64,000 nucleotides of DNA. Source: Thermococcus sp. Bubb.Bath (GTDB lineage: Archaea > Methanobacteriota_B > Thermococci > Thermococcales > Thermococcaceae). The number at the start of each line of letters is the position of its first letter. Position 1 is the first letter of the stretch. The position numbers and the translations under genes were made by a program. The stretch is taken from positions 744,001 to 808,000 of the forward strand of contig NZ_SNUR01000001.1 of the NCBI RefSeq assembly GCF_012027595.1, in the 5' to 3' direction. Below the pieces are notes generated by a model, which had not been told where the DNA came from, made no database searches, and saw only the letters and a program-made list of their open reading frames with translations. This document shows, piece after piece, positions 8,869 through 17,047 of this stretch.

Positions 8869-9921
8869 ATGAAGACTGAACGGGCGAAGGAGATACTCCT
8901 TCGGCTTTTGAGAATACCCTCCCCCTCGGGCCACGAGGACAGGGTGATGCTTCACATCATGGAGCTCCTCCACAGGCTGGACTACGACGTCCACATAGAG
9001 AGCGACGGCGAGATAATAGACCTCGTTGTGAACCCCAATGCAGACCTCTTCTACGAAGTCCACGTTGATACGATACCCGTTAGGGCAGAGCCCTTCGTGA
9101 GGGGGAACATCGTCTACGGAACAGGTTCGAGCGACATAAAGGGCGGCGCGGCCGCGATTCTCCTGATGATGGAGAACCTGAAGAAGGAAGGAAAGGACCT
9201 CAACGTTGGAGTGGTTTTCGTCAGCGACGAGGAAATGGGAGGAAGGGGAAGCGCCCTCTTCATGGAGCGCTACAAGCCCAAGATGGCGGTCGTTCTTGAG
9301 CCGACGGATCTGGAAGTCCACATCGCCCACGCCGGCAACATCGAGGCCTACTTCGAGGTCGATGGGAAAGAGGCGCATGGTGCCTGCCCCGAGAGCGGTG
9401 TCAACGCGATAGAGGAGACCTACAAGATGCTGGAGGAGATGAAGAAGCTCGAACCCTTCAAGCAGAAGGGGAAGTACTTCGACCCGCACATAGGCATCCA
9501 GGAGCTCGTCTGCGAGAACCCGGTCTACCTCATCCCAGCCCTCTGCAGAGGGAGGCTTGAGGCGCGCCTCCTTCCAAACCAGGAGGTTGAGGACATACTT
9601 GACCTCCTAGATCCGATATTCGATGAGTACACTCTGAAGTACGAGTACACCGAGATATGGGACGGCTACGAGCTCGACGAAGACGAGAAGATAGTTCAGC
9701 TGGCGAAGAAGGCGATGGAGAAGACCGATGTGGACGAGTTCGGCGGAATGAGGAGCTGGACAGACGCGATAAACTTCATGTACAACGGGACAAAGACGAT
9801 AGTTTTTGGCCCGGGAAACCTCGACATATCCCACACGAAGAACGAGCACATAGACGTTAGGGACGTCGTTGCGGCGAGCGAGTTCCTCAAGGTGCTCAAC
9901 GAAGTTTATGGTAACGAGTGA
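8869..9921 (+). CDS. M20 family metallopeptidase (ArgE/DapE/LysK-like deacylase)
   Basis: 350 aa zinc-dependent amidohydrolase. Metal-site motifs are visible: YEVHVDTIP (first His/Asp) near residue 65, SSDIKGG near residue 90, the catalytic pair DEEMGGRGS near residue 122, and a late histidine in NLDISHTKNEH. Similar in size and motif pattern to LysW-amino-acid hydrolases (LysK) and to DapE/ArgE, but no lysW, lysX or other lysine/arginine genes are nearby, so I leave the substrate open. The start has AGGTGA upstream. Single-gene transcript ending at a strong hairpin. Confidence 0.85.
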   Translation: MKTERAKEILLRLLRIPSPSGHEDRVMLHIMELLHRLDYDVHIESDGEIIDLVVNPNADLFYEVHVDTIPVRAEPFVRGNIVYGTGSSDIKGGAAAILLMMENLKKEGKDLNVGVVFVSDEEMGGRGSALFMERYKPKMAVVLEPTDLEVHIAHAGNIEAYFEVDGKEAHGACPESGVNAIEETYKMLEEMKKLEPFKQKGKYFDPHIGIQELVCENPVYLIPALCRGRLEARLLPNQEVEDILDLLDPIFDEYTLKYEYTEIWDGYELDEDEKIVQLAKKAMEKTDVDEFGGMRSWTDAINFMYNGTKTIVFGPGNLDISHTKNEHIDVRDVVAASEFLKVLNEVYGNE

Positions 9922-9942
9922 AGGCAACCCGTATTAGGCCTG

Positions 9943-9969
9943 ACCCCCCACCAGTTACTGGTGGGGGGT
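9943..9969. terminator. Perfect 12-bp hairpin between convergent genes
   Basis: ACCCCCCACCAG, a 3-nt loop (TTA) and CTGGTGGGGGGT form a perfect G+C-rich hairpin lying exactly between two convergent stop codons (9921 and 9976). It may end both transcripts or protect both 3' ends. Archaeal terminators normally need only a T-run, so this is atypical. Confidence 0.5.
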
Positions 9970-9975
9970 AACGCT

Positions 9976-11034
9976 TTAGGTTGGGTGCCTCAGCGCCCTT
10001 TCGATGACCGGGTCCACTATGTGGTATTCATTTCCCCTTTTCTCCAGGTATCCATAGCGGATTAAGTTCTTTATTTCCGTGTACAGCGTCCCTTTGTTTA
10101 CCTCCCTGCCCTCCATCACTTCCACGTATCCTTTCACCGCCCTCCATGAGTGGTAGCCCTCAGCAACGGCCAGCATAACCCTTAGGTATCTTGGTGAATA
10201 CCTCGAGAGCTCGTCTATTATATCCCTTTTTGCCCTCTGGAAAACCTCCTCTATCGCAATGGGGTGACTTTTTCCGCGGTATCTCATCCATCCGTACTCC
10301 CTCAGCCACCCCACTATGCCATCGAGGGTTTCCACTGCATCTTCCAGTTCTTTATCAGGAACATCCATCCCGACTTCCTTAAACCCCGTCCGCAGGTAAG
10401 AAAGGCTCTCATCCCTGCTGAAGCGCTCTAGGTGCACTATTTCGTGTTCTCTTTTGTAGAGAGGGGAATAGCGGTTGTTGAAGCCCAAAAACTCTTCCAG
10501 TATCTGGATTTCAGAACCCGTCAGAATGACGATGAGGTTCTCGTAGTTATCATTGAGAGATGCCAGGAGAGATGTGTAATCATGTTTGGAGTACCTTAGG
10601 TACTGGGCTTCATCAAATACCAGCACCGTTTTCTTTCCCGATTTCTCCAGATCGTCGAGAAGGTCCATGAGCGTGCTCTCTCGCTCTCGAAATTCAATTC
10701 CGACACTTCCAACTCTCACACCCCCCAGGGATTTAAGGAGTTCTAGAACCGGAGTATATCTCTTTCGGGACACGAGACTTTTTATTATCTCTCCCTTGAG
10801 GTCGTCAGGGGTTACGGAGTTCCTGAGGCTCCAAAGTTTTCTCACGTCGACATAGGCGCCGGGAAAATCAATTTCATTAAGAAGAACCTTTGCTAGGGCG
10901 GTTTTTCCGATTCTACGAATTCCGGTAAGGACAATCAGTGGAACGCCGTCCTCAATGGTTCCTACAAGCTGGTTAAACTCGTACTCCCTATCAAACATAC
11001 CCTTCCGAGATTTCTTTACCATTCCAAACAACAT
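9976..11034 (-). CDS. Archaeal ATPase (AAA, ATPase_2 family) with winged-helix C-terminus
   Basis: 352 aa. Walker A TGIRRIGKTAL near residue 38, Walker B TVLVFDEAQ near residue 137 and a sensor-like LTGSE near residue 170 mark the STAND/MNS-type archaeal ATPase family common in Thermococcales. The C-terminal 90 residues look like a winged helix (YTEIKNLIRYGYLEKRG). Roles are mostly unknown; DNA-associated or mobile-element functions have been proposed for the family. ATG 11034 follows AGGGGT; M5 is an alternative start. Transcribed alone. Confidence 0.85.
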   Translation of the reverse strand: MLFGMVKKSRKGMFDREYEFNQLVGTIEDGVPLIVLTGIRRIGKTALAKVLLNEIDFPGAYVDVRKLWSLRNSVTPDDLKGEIIKSLVSRKRYTPVLELLKSLGGVRVGSVGIEFRERESTLMDLLDDLEKSGKKTVLVFDEAQYLRYSKHDYTSLLASLNDNYENLIVILTGSEIQILEEFLGFNNRYSPLYKREHEIVHLERFSRDESLSYLRTGFKEVGMDVPDKELEDAVETLDGIVGWLREYGWMRYRGKSHPIAIEEVFQRAKRDIIDELSRYSPRYLRVMLAVAEGYHSWRAVKGYVEVMEGREVNKGTLYTEIKNLIRYGYLEKRGNEYHIVDPVIERALRHPT

Positions 11035-11105
11035 GACCCCTCACATACTGTATGGAGGAGGTCATGATATTCAAGCGTTGTCCTTCCCATTCGTTGGAGG
11101 TTCTA

Positions 11106-13889
11106 TCAGGATTGGTCTGTATTCGCTTCTTTATCATCTTCACTTTTCTTATCAACCCAGAACCGCCTCGTTCTTATAAACTGCCTCTCGCGCTCCATTA
11201 GGGCGACCAGAAGGGCGTCCTCTCTGTACTGGCTCAGAATCCTCGCGGCGGTGTCCGGCCCGGTTCCGTAGCTCGCCAGGGCCAGAACGGCATCGAAGCC
11301 GTAGGAATCCACTAGGTCCGCGGCCTTCAAAAGCTTCCCGTAAACCCGTTCCTCCTTCCTCTCAAGCGGCTTCCCGTGCCTGACCTTCTCCAGAACCGGC
11401 AGGAACTCCTCAGCGTCTATAGGGTGGGCAACAGCAAGCATCTTCGAGCCGCAGCGCGGGCACTTCCTTTCCCTTATGCTCCTCAGGCGGGCGACCTTCG
11501 TCTTCGAGTGCCAGCCGCAGTTAGTGCAGACCAGGACGACCTCATGGTCGAGGAGCCTGTTCTTGAACAGCTCGAGGACTTCATCCCTCTCAAGGGTCCC
11601 GCTCAGAAGGAACTCTCCGCCAACGGTCATGTTCAGCCGGGCAAGGGTCGAGGGCTCCCTCTTCAAAACTGTCTTCACCCTAAGTGGGCCGCTCTTCAGC
11701 ATCTCAAGAACAAGCTCGGCCTTCTTCACATCAACCTTATCGTGGTACAGCTCGTTCAGCGTTTCTCTCTCAATGACAGTCCCCTCGAAGAGCCTCTCCA
11801 CCCTCCTTATCTTCGCATCCCCCCTCAGGGCCCCGAAGCGCTTCGCAACGTTCAGCATCCTCCAGCGGTAGGCGTGAGAGTCCCTCAAAGCCCTCGCCAC
11901 GATGAACTCAACGCTCTCCGGCTCCTGGTAGAGGTAGCGCTTGACCTCATCGGGGTTAAGCTGGAAAGGAGTCTTGAAGACTATCGCGTGGGCCTGCACC
12001 CTGACCGAGAACACTCGCCCATAGCGGAGGATTAAAAGGGAATGAACTATTCTTCCGAGTGCTTCGTTCGCCCTGTTGCCGAAGTCAGCGTGGATGACGA
12101 GCGTTTTCGGAGTGCTCTCCACAAAGATGTCCCTGTCGGTCGAGAAAGGCTCGCTCTTTATCTCCTCAAACGCCCTTTTCAGCTCCTCCTCACTGAACTC
12201 CACTCCCTCAAGGAGGGAGAGCGCGTTTTTGAAGTCAAAGCTCAGCTCCCTCTTCAGCCTGCCGACGGCGAAGGCAACGCTGAAGGGAACGGGTATCATC
12301 TCTCCCTCCCAGCTCGGTATGGCGCTCTCGATGCTCGGGCTCTCGCGAACCTTGAGGAGCTTCGACTCGTCGTCTATCTCCAGAACCACCCAGCTCCGTC
12401 CGTTCATGACGAAGTCCATCCCTTCTTCCAGATCCATGACGAACCTCTCGTCCAGCCTTCCGATTATGTGGCCGCTCCGGGCATCGAAAACCCTCCAGGA
12501 GACCTCGTCGGGTATCGTTGAGAGGTTCTCGTAGTAGTACTGGAAAGCACCCCTGCGCATGTAGAGCAGGTCGGTTTCCTCGTCGTAGCCTATTATCCGG
12601 GCGTCTTCGAGCACCTTGAGCGTGTCCAGGTAGTCTTCCCAGCTCAAATCCCTGTAAACGTAGGCCCTTCTCGCTATCTCGTAGGGCCTCTCCCTCGGAA
12701 GTCGCTTGTACTCAACGAGCAGACCAACGACGAAGTGGGCCAGAACGTCCAGCCCGCCGATCGGTTCCACCGCCTCAAAGCGGCCTTCGAGAGCGTGCTT
12801 GGCTATGACTAAACTCTGCAGATAGTCCTCAACGTTGGAGGTTATCACGTAGGCCTCGCTGACTTCCCCAATGTGGTGCTTTGCCCTTCCGGCCCTCTGG
12901 ACGAGCCTGTTAACCTGCCTCGGGCTCATGTACTGGACAACAACGTCGACGTCGCCGATGTCTATGCCGAGCTCCATCGATGAGGTGCAGATCAGCGCCC
13001 TTATTCTGCCCTCTTTCAGGCCTTTCTCCGCTTTAATGCGCGCCTCCTTGGAGAGCGAGCCGTGGTGGACTTCAACTGGTTTACCCCAGGCCTTGAGCCT
13101 GTGGGCGAGGATTTCGGCGAACTGCCTCGTGTTTGTGAAGATGAGGGCCTTTCCGTGCCTCTCGACTATTTCCCAGAGGAGCCTCAGACGCGCCGCTATC
13201 TCCGGCGAGAGGCTCAGCTCCTGGCCGAGCTTTTCGTCCTCCTCTGTGGGGGTTGGATAAAGCACGTGGAAGCGGTAGACCTTCCTCCAGTTTGGCTTGA
13301 CTATGACGTCCGCCTTTAGCCACTCCCTCACTTCCTCCTCGTTGCCTACTGTCGCTGTCATCCCGATTCTTCGAAAATCCGCTATCTCGGCTAGCCTCTC
13401 GAGACCAAGGAGGAGCTGGGCACCGCGCTTGTTATCAACGAGCTCGGCTATCTCATCCACAATAACGAACTTGACATTGACCAAGTGTTTTCGGAGTGAT
13501 TTAACTGTCAAAATCACGCCGAGGGTCTCTGGGGTTATGATGAGCATCTGCGGTGGGTTCTTTGTCTGCTTCGCCTTCCTGTAAGCCGAGGTGTCCCCGT
13601 GGCGCACCTCGACGGTTATTCCGAGCTTCTCTCCCCACCATTCGAGCCTCTCAAGGAGATCCCTGTTGAGGGCCTTGAGCGGCGCAATGTAGAGCACGGA
13701 AATCGGCTTTAACCCATTCTCAAGGATTTCGTTGAAGACTGGAATGACAGCGGCCTCAGTCTTTCCGGAACCGGTGGGGGCTATGATTAGAACGCTCTTC
13801 CCAGAGCTAACCTCTCGGAAAGCATCCTGCTGGAGTCTGTTGAGCCTCCCAAAGCGCTCTTTGATGACCTTCTTGAGTAGAGGGTGCAT
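11106..13889 (-). CDS. lhr: Lhr-type large DNA helicase (superfamily 2)
   Basis: 927 aa ATP-dependent 3'-5' helicase implicated in DNA repair. Motifs in order: Walker A APTGSGKT near residue 37, motif II VDEIAEL near residue 147, motif III MTATVGN near residue 177, motif VI QRAGRAKH near residue 335, then the Lhr winged-helix and core domains. Near the C-terminus (about residues 800-830) a CTNCGW...CPRCG pair forms a zinc ribbon. The start ATG 13889 has no strong site. It lies immediately downstream of an ATPase and a 31-codon ORF on the same strand and may be co-transcribed. Confidence 0.93.
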   Translation of the reverse strand: MHPLLKKVIKERFGRLNRLQQDAFREVSSGKSVLIIAPTGSGKTEAAVIPVFNEILENGLKPISVLYIAPLKALNRDLLERLEWWGEKLGITVEVRHGDTSAYRKAKQTKNPPQMLIITPETLGVILTVKSLRKHLVNVKFVIVDEIAELVDNKRGAQLLLGLERLAEIADFRRIGMTATVGNEEEVREWLKADVIVKPNWRKVYRFHVLYPTPTEEDEKLGQELSLSPEIAARLRLLWEIVERHGKALIFTNTRQFAEILAHRLKAWGKPVEVHHGSLSKEARIKAEKGLKEGRIRALICTSSMELGIDIGDVDVVVQYMSPRQVNRLVQRAGRAKHHIGEVSEAYVITSNVEDYLQSLVIAKHALEGRFEAVEPIGGLDVLAHFVVGLLVEYKRLPRERPYEIARRAYVYRDLSWEDYLDTLKVLEDARIIGYDEETDLLYMRRGAFQYYYENLSTIPDEVSWRVFDARSGHIIGRLDERFVMDLEEGMDFVMNGRSWVVLEIDDESKLLKVRESPSIESAIPSWEGEMIPVPFSVAFAVGRLKRELSFDFKNALSLLEGVEFSEEELKRAFEEIKSEPFSTDRDIFVESTPKTLVIHADFGNRANEALGRIVHSLLILRYGRVFSVRVQAHAIVFKTPFQLNPDEVKRYLYQEPESVEFIVARALRDSHAYRWRMLNVAKRFGALRGDAKIRRVERLFEGTVIERETLNELYHDKVDVKKAELVLEMLKSGPLRVKTVLKREPSTLARLNMTVGGEFLLSGTLERDEVLELFKNRLLDHEVVLVCTNCGWHSKTKVARLRSIRERKCPRCGSKMLAVAHPIDAEEFLPVLEKVRHGKPLERKEERVYGKLLKAADLVDSYGFDAVLALASYGTGPDTAARILSQYREDALLVALMERERQFIRTRRFWVDKKSEDDKEANTDQS

Positions 13890-13892
13890 GGT

Positions 13893-13988
13893 TTAGGGAA
13901 CGGTCTTGGGTTCTTGAACTTTGCTGTAGTCCATATCGAAAGTGACGAGGGCATTGATCCTACTCTTGATTGCCTTTAGAGGCTTCAA
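13893..13988 (-). CDS. Possible 31-aa ORF overlapping the ATPase stop
   Basis: A 31-codon frame opens with TTG overlapping the TGA stop of the ATPase gene (TTGA) and ends just before lhr. Its peptide has a plausible composition (KPLKAIKSRINALVTFD near the start). It may be a translationally coupled small protein or the surviving 3' end of a lost gene. No homology can be named from the sequence. Confidence 0.25.
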   Translation of the reverse strand: MKPLKAIKSRINALVTFDMDYSKVQEPKTVP

Positions 13989-15349
13989 AATCCCTCAAGT
14001 CCCAGGCCAAAAAAACCCTCTTCTCTGAGAGTATCCTTTTCTTCGATCTTTCTGGCAACCAGTCCATGATATTTCTCCCACCCGTCCAGTCCAACGAGCT
14101 CCGCCTTCCTCCGTAAGTCCTTCAAAATCCCACGCGCTTCCCTCTCGCTCAAATCCTTCCACTCCACTTCAACAAACAGCGCCTTCTTCTCGCGCTCGTT
14201 CAAAGCAACAAGATCAATCTCCTCGCCCTTATGCCACCACCTTCCAATCCTGGTGAACTTAAACGGAAGCTCTCCGTGCTTTTTCAGCCTCAGAAGGAAC
14301 TCCTTAGCCACTCCTTCAAAGATTCCCCCGAGGTAGTGGTCTATATCGGCCATGACGGCATCAACGAGAAGCTCTCCGTTGCCGCTCTCGATCAGATCGG
14401 CGTTTGGGTAAACGTAGCGGAACCAGAAAGCGAAGTAGTTGTCCGTTATGTAGTACCTCCCCTTCCTGCTCTTCCTGCTGGCGGTTACCGGTAGCTCCCT
14501 CTTCACGAGGTCAAGGTCGATGAGAACGCTGAGGTACTTTCCAACGGTGGCCCGCTCAAGCCCCGTATCGTTGGTTATCTCGCCAAGGGTTGTCTTTCCC
14601 CTCGCTATCGCCTCCATTATGGCGAAGTAGTTCCGCGGTTCGTCAAGCTCCTCGCGGAGAACGAAGAGGGCGTCGCCGTAGAGGAAGGAATCCACGCGGA
14701 AATAACCCTTAAAGTTCTCCTCAAGACTTTTCTCGTCGCTGAACTCAAGGAGATAAGCTGGCGTCCCACCGAGGATTCCGTAGACCCTCACGAAGTCCTC
14801 GGGCGAGTATCTTGGAAGGAACTCCCGCGCGCTGAAGAAGTCGAGGGGTTTGAGCTTGAGCTGTGCCGTCCTCCTGCCGTAGAGCGGGCTCTTGTAGCCC
14901 AAAAGCCTCTCCATCATGGAAACGCTTGAGCCGGAGATTATTAGGAAGACCTTCCCTTTCGAGAGCTTCATTTCCCAGTATTCCTGAAGGATCGAGGGTA
15001 GGGCTTTGTTGTCCTTCACAAGGTATGGGAACTCGTCTATAGCAATGATTAGAGGCTTTTCGGCCTTAGTGGAGAGATACTCGAAGAAGGCGTCCCAGCT
15101 CCGCAGTGGGTTCTTTTTGAGGAGCGGGTCGTTGAAATACTCAGCGAGGCGAAGGGAGAAGCGCTCGAGGTGCTTAGCTTCGCTCGTCTCCCTCGCAAGG
15201 AGATAAACGCCGCTGTGCCTCCTGAGGAACTCCAAAATGAGAGCGGTCTTGCCAACCCTCCTCCTGCCGTATATCACGATGAACTGGGCCTTCCCGCTCT
15301 TCAGCCTCTCCTCAAGGAGGGCCAGCTCTTCCTCCCTGTCCATGAACAT
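13985..15349 (-). CDS. Archaeal ATPase with DUF234 C-terminal domain
   Basis: 454 aa. Walker A IYGRRRVGKTAL near residue 25 and Walker B IIAIDEFPYL near residue 101 mark the ATPase_2 family. A winged-helix segment follows (near residues 250-290). The C-terminal 130 residues match DUF234, a PD-(D/E)XK-like domain in which EIDLVAL and ALFVEVEWK form the putative nuclease core. The full pattern is present, so a DNA-binding nuclease-ATPase is likely. M1 and M3 are both possible starts. An inverted repeat lies between its TATA element and the inferred transcript start. Confidence 0.85.
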   Translation of the reverse strand: MFMDREEELALLEERLKSGKAQFIVIYGRRRVGKTALILEFLRRHSGVYLLARETSEAKHLERFSLRLAEYFNDPLLKKNPLRSWDAFFEYLSTKAEKPLIIAIDEFPYLVKDNKALPSILQEYWEMKLSKGKVFLIISGSSVSMMERLLGYKSPLYGRRTAQLKLKPLDFFSAREFLPRYSPEDFVRVYGILGGTPAYLLEFSDEKSLEENFKGYFRVDSFLYGDALFVLREELDEPRNYFAIMEAIARGKTTLGEITNDTGLERATVGKYLSVLIDLDLVKRELPVTASRKSRKGRYYITDNYFAFWFRYVYPNADLIESGNGELLVDAVMADIDHYLGGIFEGVAKEFLLRLKKHGELPFKFTRIGRWWHKGEEIDLVALNEREKKALFVEVEWKDLSEREARGILKDLRRKAELVGLDGWEKYHGLVARKIEEKDTLREEGFFGLGLEGF

Positions 15350-15368
15350 TTTGTTTACCCACCAGTAA

Positions 15369-15384
15369 TTTACTCATAAGTAAA
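15369..15384 (-). promoter_or_regulatory. Operator-like inverted repeat in the ATPase promoter
   Basis: TTTACT-CATA-AGTAAA, a 6-bp inverted repeat, lies just downstream of the minus-strand TATA element (CCTTAAATAG at about 15384-15393) and before the ATG at 15349. This is a typical place for a repressor to block transcription start. Confidence 0.4.
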
Positions 15385-15416
15385 CTATTTAAGGATTTCG
15401 AGGTGGGGAGAATGCT

Positions 15417-15497
15417 TTGATAATCCCCCTTATCATAACCGCGGTTATTACGCAGGGAATTGGGCAAAGCGAGCTTAACGACCTCGCCGACCACTAA
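15417..15497 (+). CDS. Possible 26-aa hydrophobic ORF or gene remnant
   Basis: A frame starting at TTG 15417, behind AGGTGGGGAG, encodes a short hydrophobic peptide (IIPLIITAVITQGIGQSE) ending at TAA 15497, just before the MFS promoter. It may be the 3' end of a lost membrane-protein gene. Support is only compositional. Confidence 0.2.
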   Translation: MIIPLIITAVITQGIGQSELNDLADH

Positions 15498-15498
15498 C

Positions 15499-15523
15499 TT
15501 TATAAGTGATATATCGTTCGATA
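15499..15523 (+). promoter_or_regulatory. TATA element plus TATCG/CGATA operator of the MFS gene
   Basis: TTTATAAG at 15499-15506 is followed by the inverted repeat TATCG-TT-CGATA at 15512-15523. The repeat falls between the TATA element and the inferred transcript start near 15528, so a repressor bound there would control the drug-type transporter. Confidence 0.5.
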
Positions 15524-15537
15524 GGTCGGTGGTGAAA

Positions 15538-17022
15538 ATGCAGGTGGTCGAGAAGGGTGAGACATATGACTTAGCCTACGCAAAGAAAGCGGTTATTGTG
15601 GTCGTTCTTCTCCCGCTCCTCGTTATGTACACCGAGGCGATGCTGACGCCAGCTCTGCCGACGATCCAGAAGGAGTTCGCGATAAACCCCAACGACGTCA
15701 GCTGGGTTCTGACCATTTACCTCCTCGTTGGAACCGTCAGTGTGGCCCTCTTCGGAAAGCTCGGCGACATGTACGGAAAAAAGAAGATGTTCCTCATAGC
15801 GCTCGCCTTCTACACCCTCGGCGTCATCCTCAACGGCTTCGCGCCGAGCTTCAAGTGGTTGCTCGTGACGAGGGCAATCCAGGGCTTTGGAATGGCGATC
15901 TTCCCTCTGGCCTTCTCCCTCGTTCGGGAGGAGTTCCCGCCGAGCATGGTGCCGCAGGTTCAGGGAATGATAAGCGCCATGTTTGGAGTCGGTATGGTCA
16001 TAGCACTTCCCCTCGGCGCGTGGGTTACGGAGAACTACGGGTGGCGCTGGACCTACCACTCGGCGGCACCATTCGCCGTGCTGATGTTCTTCTTGGCTTG
16101 GAAGATACTCCGGGAGAGCCGCTACGTAAACCCCGGAAAGGTTGACTGGATCGGGGCGGTTCTCCTTACGGTCTTCGTAGTGCCTATCCTCGTGGCCGTC
16201 ACGAGGGCACCAAACGTCGGCTGGACCGCTAAAGAAACCCTCGTGCTATTTGCGGTTGGTGTCATTGGTACCCTATTGCTCGTCCTCTGGGAGAGGAGAG
16301 TGGAAAACCCGCTGCTGCCCCTTAAGATAATATCCTCAAGGAACCCCGCCATAGCCAACCTGGGCATAATGCTTGCCGCCTTCGGGCTCTCAATGATGAG
16401 CCAGGTAAACACCTACCTCCTCCAGATGCCAGAACCCTACGGCTTCGGAAAGACGATACTCCAGAGCGGCCTCCTCATGACCCCAATGGCCCTTGTCATG
16501 CTCATCGTCGCCCCGCTCGCCGGAAAGTTCATGCCGAAGATTGGGGCGAAGCCGATAGCGATAGCAGGTGCACTCATCGGAAGCGGCGCCCTCGCGGTAA
16601 TGTCCCTCTACGCAACGGAGATGTCACTATGGCAGTTCGTGACGATGATGGTCATCGTTGGAGTGGGGATAAACCTCATGAACATCTCCCTCATCAACGT
16701 GCTGGTCTTCTCGGTCCCGCCGAGGATGATGGGAGTTGCCACGGGCTCCAACAGCCTCTTTAGGAACTTTGGCTCGACCTGGGGACCGGCAATAGCTGGA
16801 ACGGTGATGAGCACCTACTATGCCCTCTTCCACCCGCCCGGAGCGCCGGCCTTCGTCCAGATCAGAATCCCAACGGAGAAGGCCTACGAGGTGCTCTTTG
16901 GGGGGGCTTCGGTGGTTTACCTCCTCCTTGCCCTGCTGGCCCTCGCCATCGTTGAGGTCATGAAGGGCGGAAAGATACGTGAGGTCGAGGAAGGAGAAGA
17001 AAAGGAAGTGGTAGTTGAGTAA
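15538..17022 (+). CDS. MFS transporter, DHA2/EmrB-like drug:H+ antiporter family
   Basis: 494 aa with about 14 hydrophobic segments, the count of the DHA2 family. The MFS signature GKLGDMYGKKK follows the second segment, and an antiporter-type motif C region lies around residues 140-165 (GMVIALPLGAW). Probably exports hydrophobic or cationic compounds by proton antiport. ATG 15538 is chosen for its GGTGGTGA site; a longer frame begins upstream of the promoter and is not credible. Preceded by an operator-like palindrome. The C-terminal tail is acidic and cytoplasmic. Confidence 0.88.
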   Translation: MQVVEKGETYDLAYAKKAVIVVVLLPLLVMYTEAMLTPALPTIQKEFAINPNDVSWVLTIYLLVGTVSVALFGKLGDMYGKKKMFLIALAFYTLGVILNGFAPSFKWLLVTRAIQGFGMAIFPLAFSLVREEFPPSMVPQVQGMISAMFGVGMVIALPLGAWVTENYGWRWTYHSAAPFAVLMFFLAWKILRESRYVNPGKVDWIGAVLLTVFVVPILVAVTRAPNVGWTAKETLVLFAVGVIGTLLLVLWERRVENPLLPLKIISSRNPAIANLGIMLAAFGLSMMSQVNTYLLQMPEPYGFGKTILQSGLLMTPMALVMLIVAPLAGKFMPKIGAKPIAIAGALIGSGALAVMSLYATEMSLWQFVTMMVIVGVGINLMNISLINVLVFSVPPRMMGVATGSNSLFRNFGSTWGPAIAGTVMSTYYALFHPPGAPAFVQIRIPTEKAYEVLFGGASVVYLLLALLALAIVEVMKGGKIREVEEGEEKEVVVE

Positions 17023-17047
17023 CGCCCTTCCCCTACTATTTTTTCGT

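Noticed and set aside
9976-15349. Defence island formed by two ATPases around Lhr
   Set aside because: The ATPases are of a common archaeal family and Lhr is a housekeeping repair helicase; no nuclease, methylase or toxin gene joins them.
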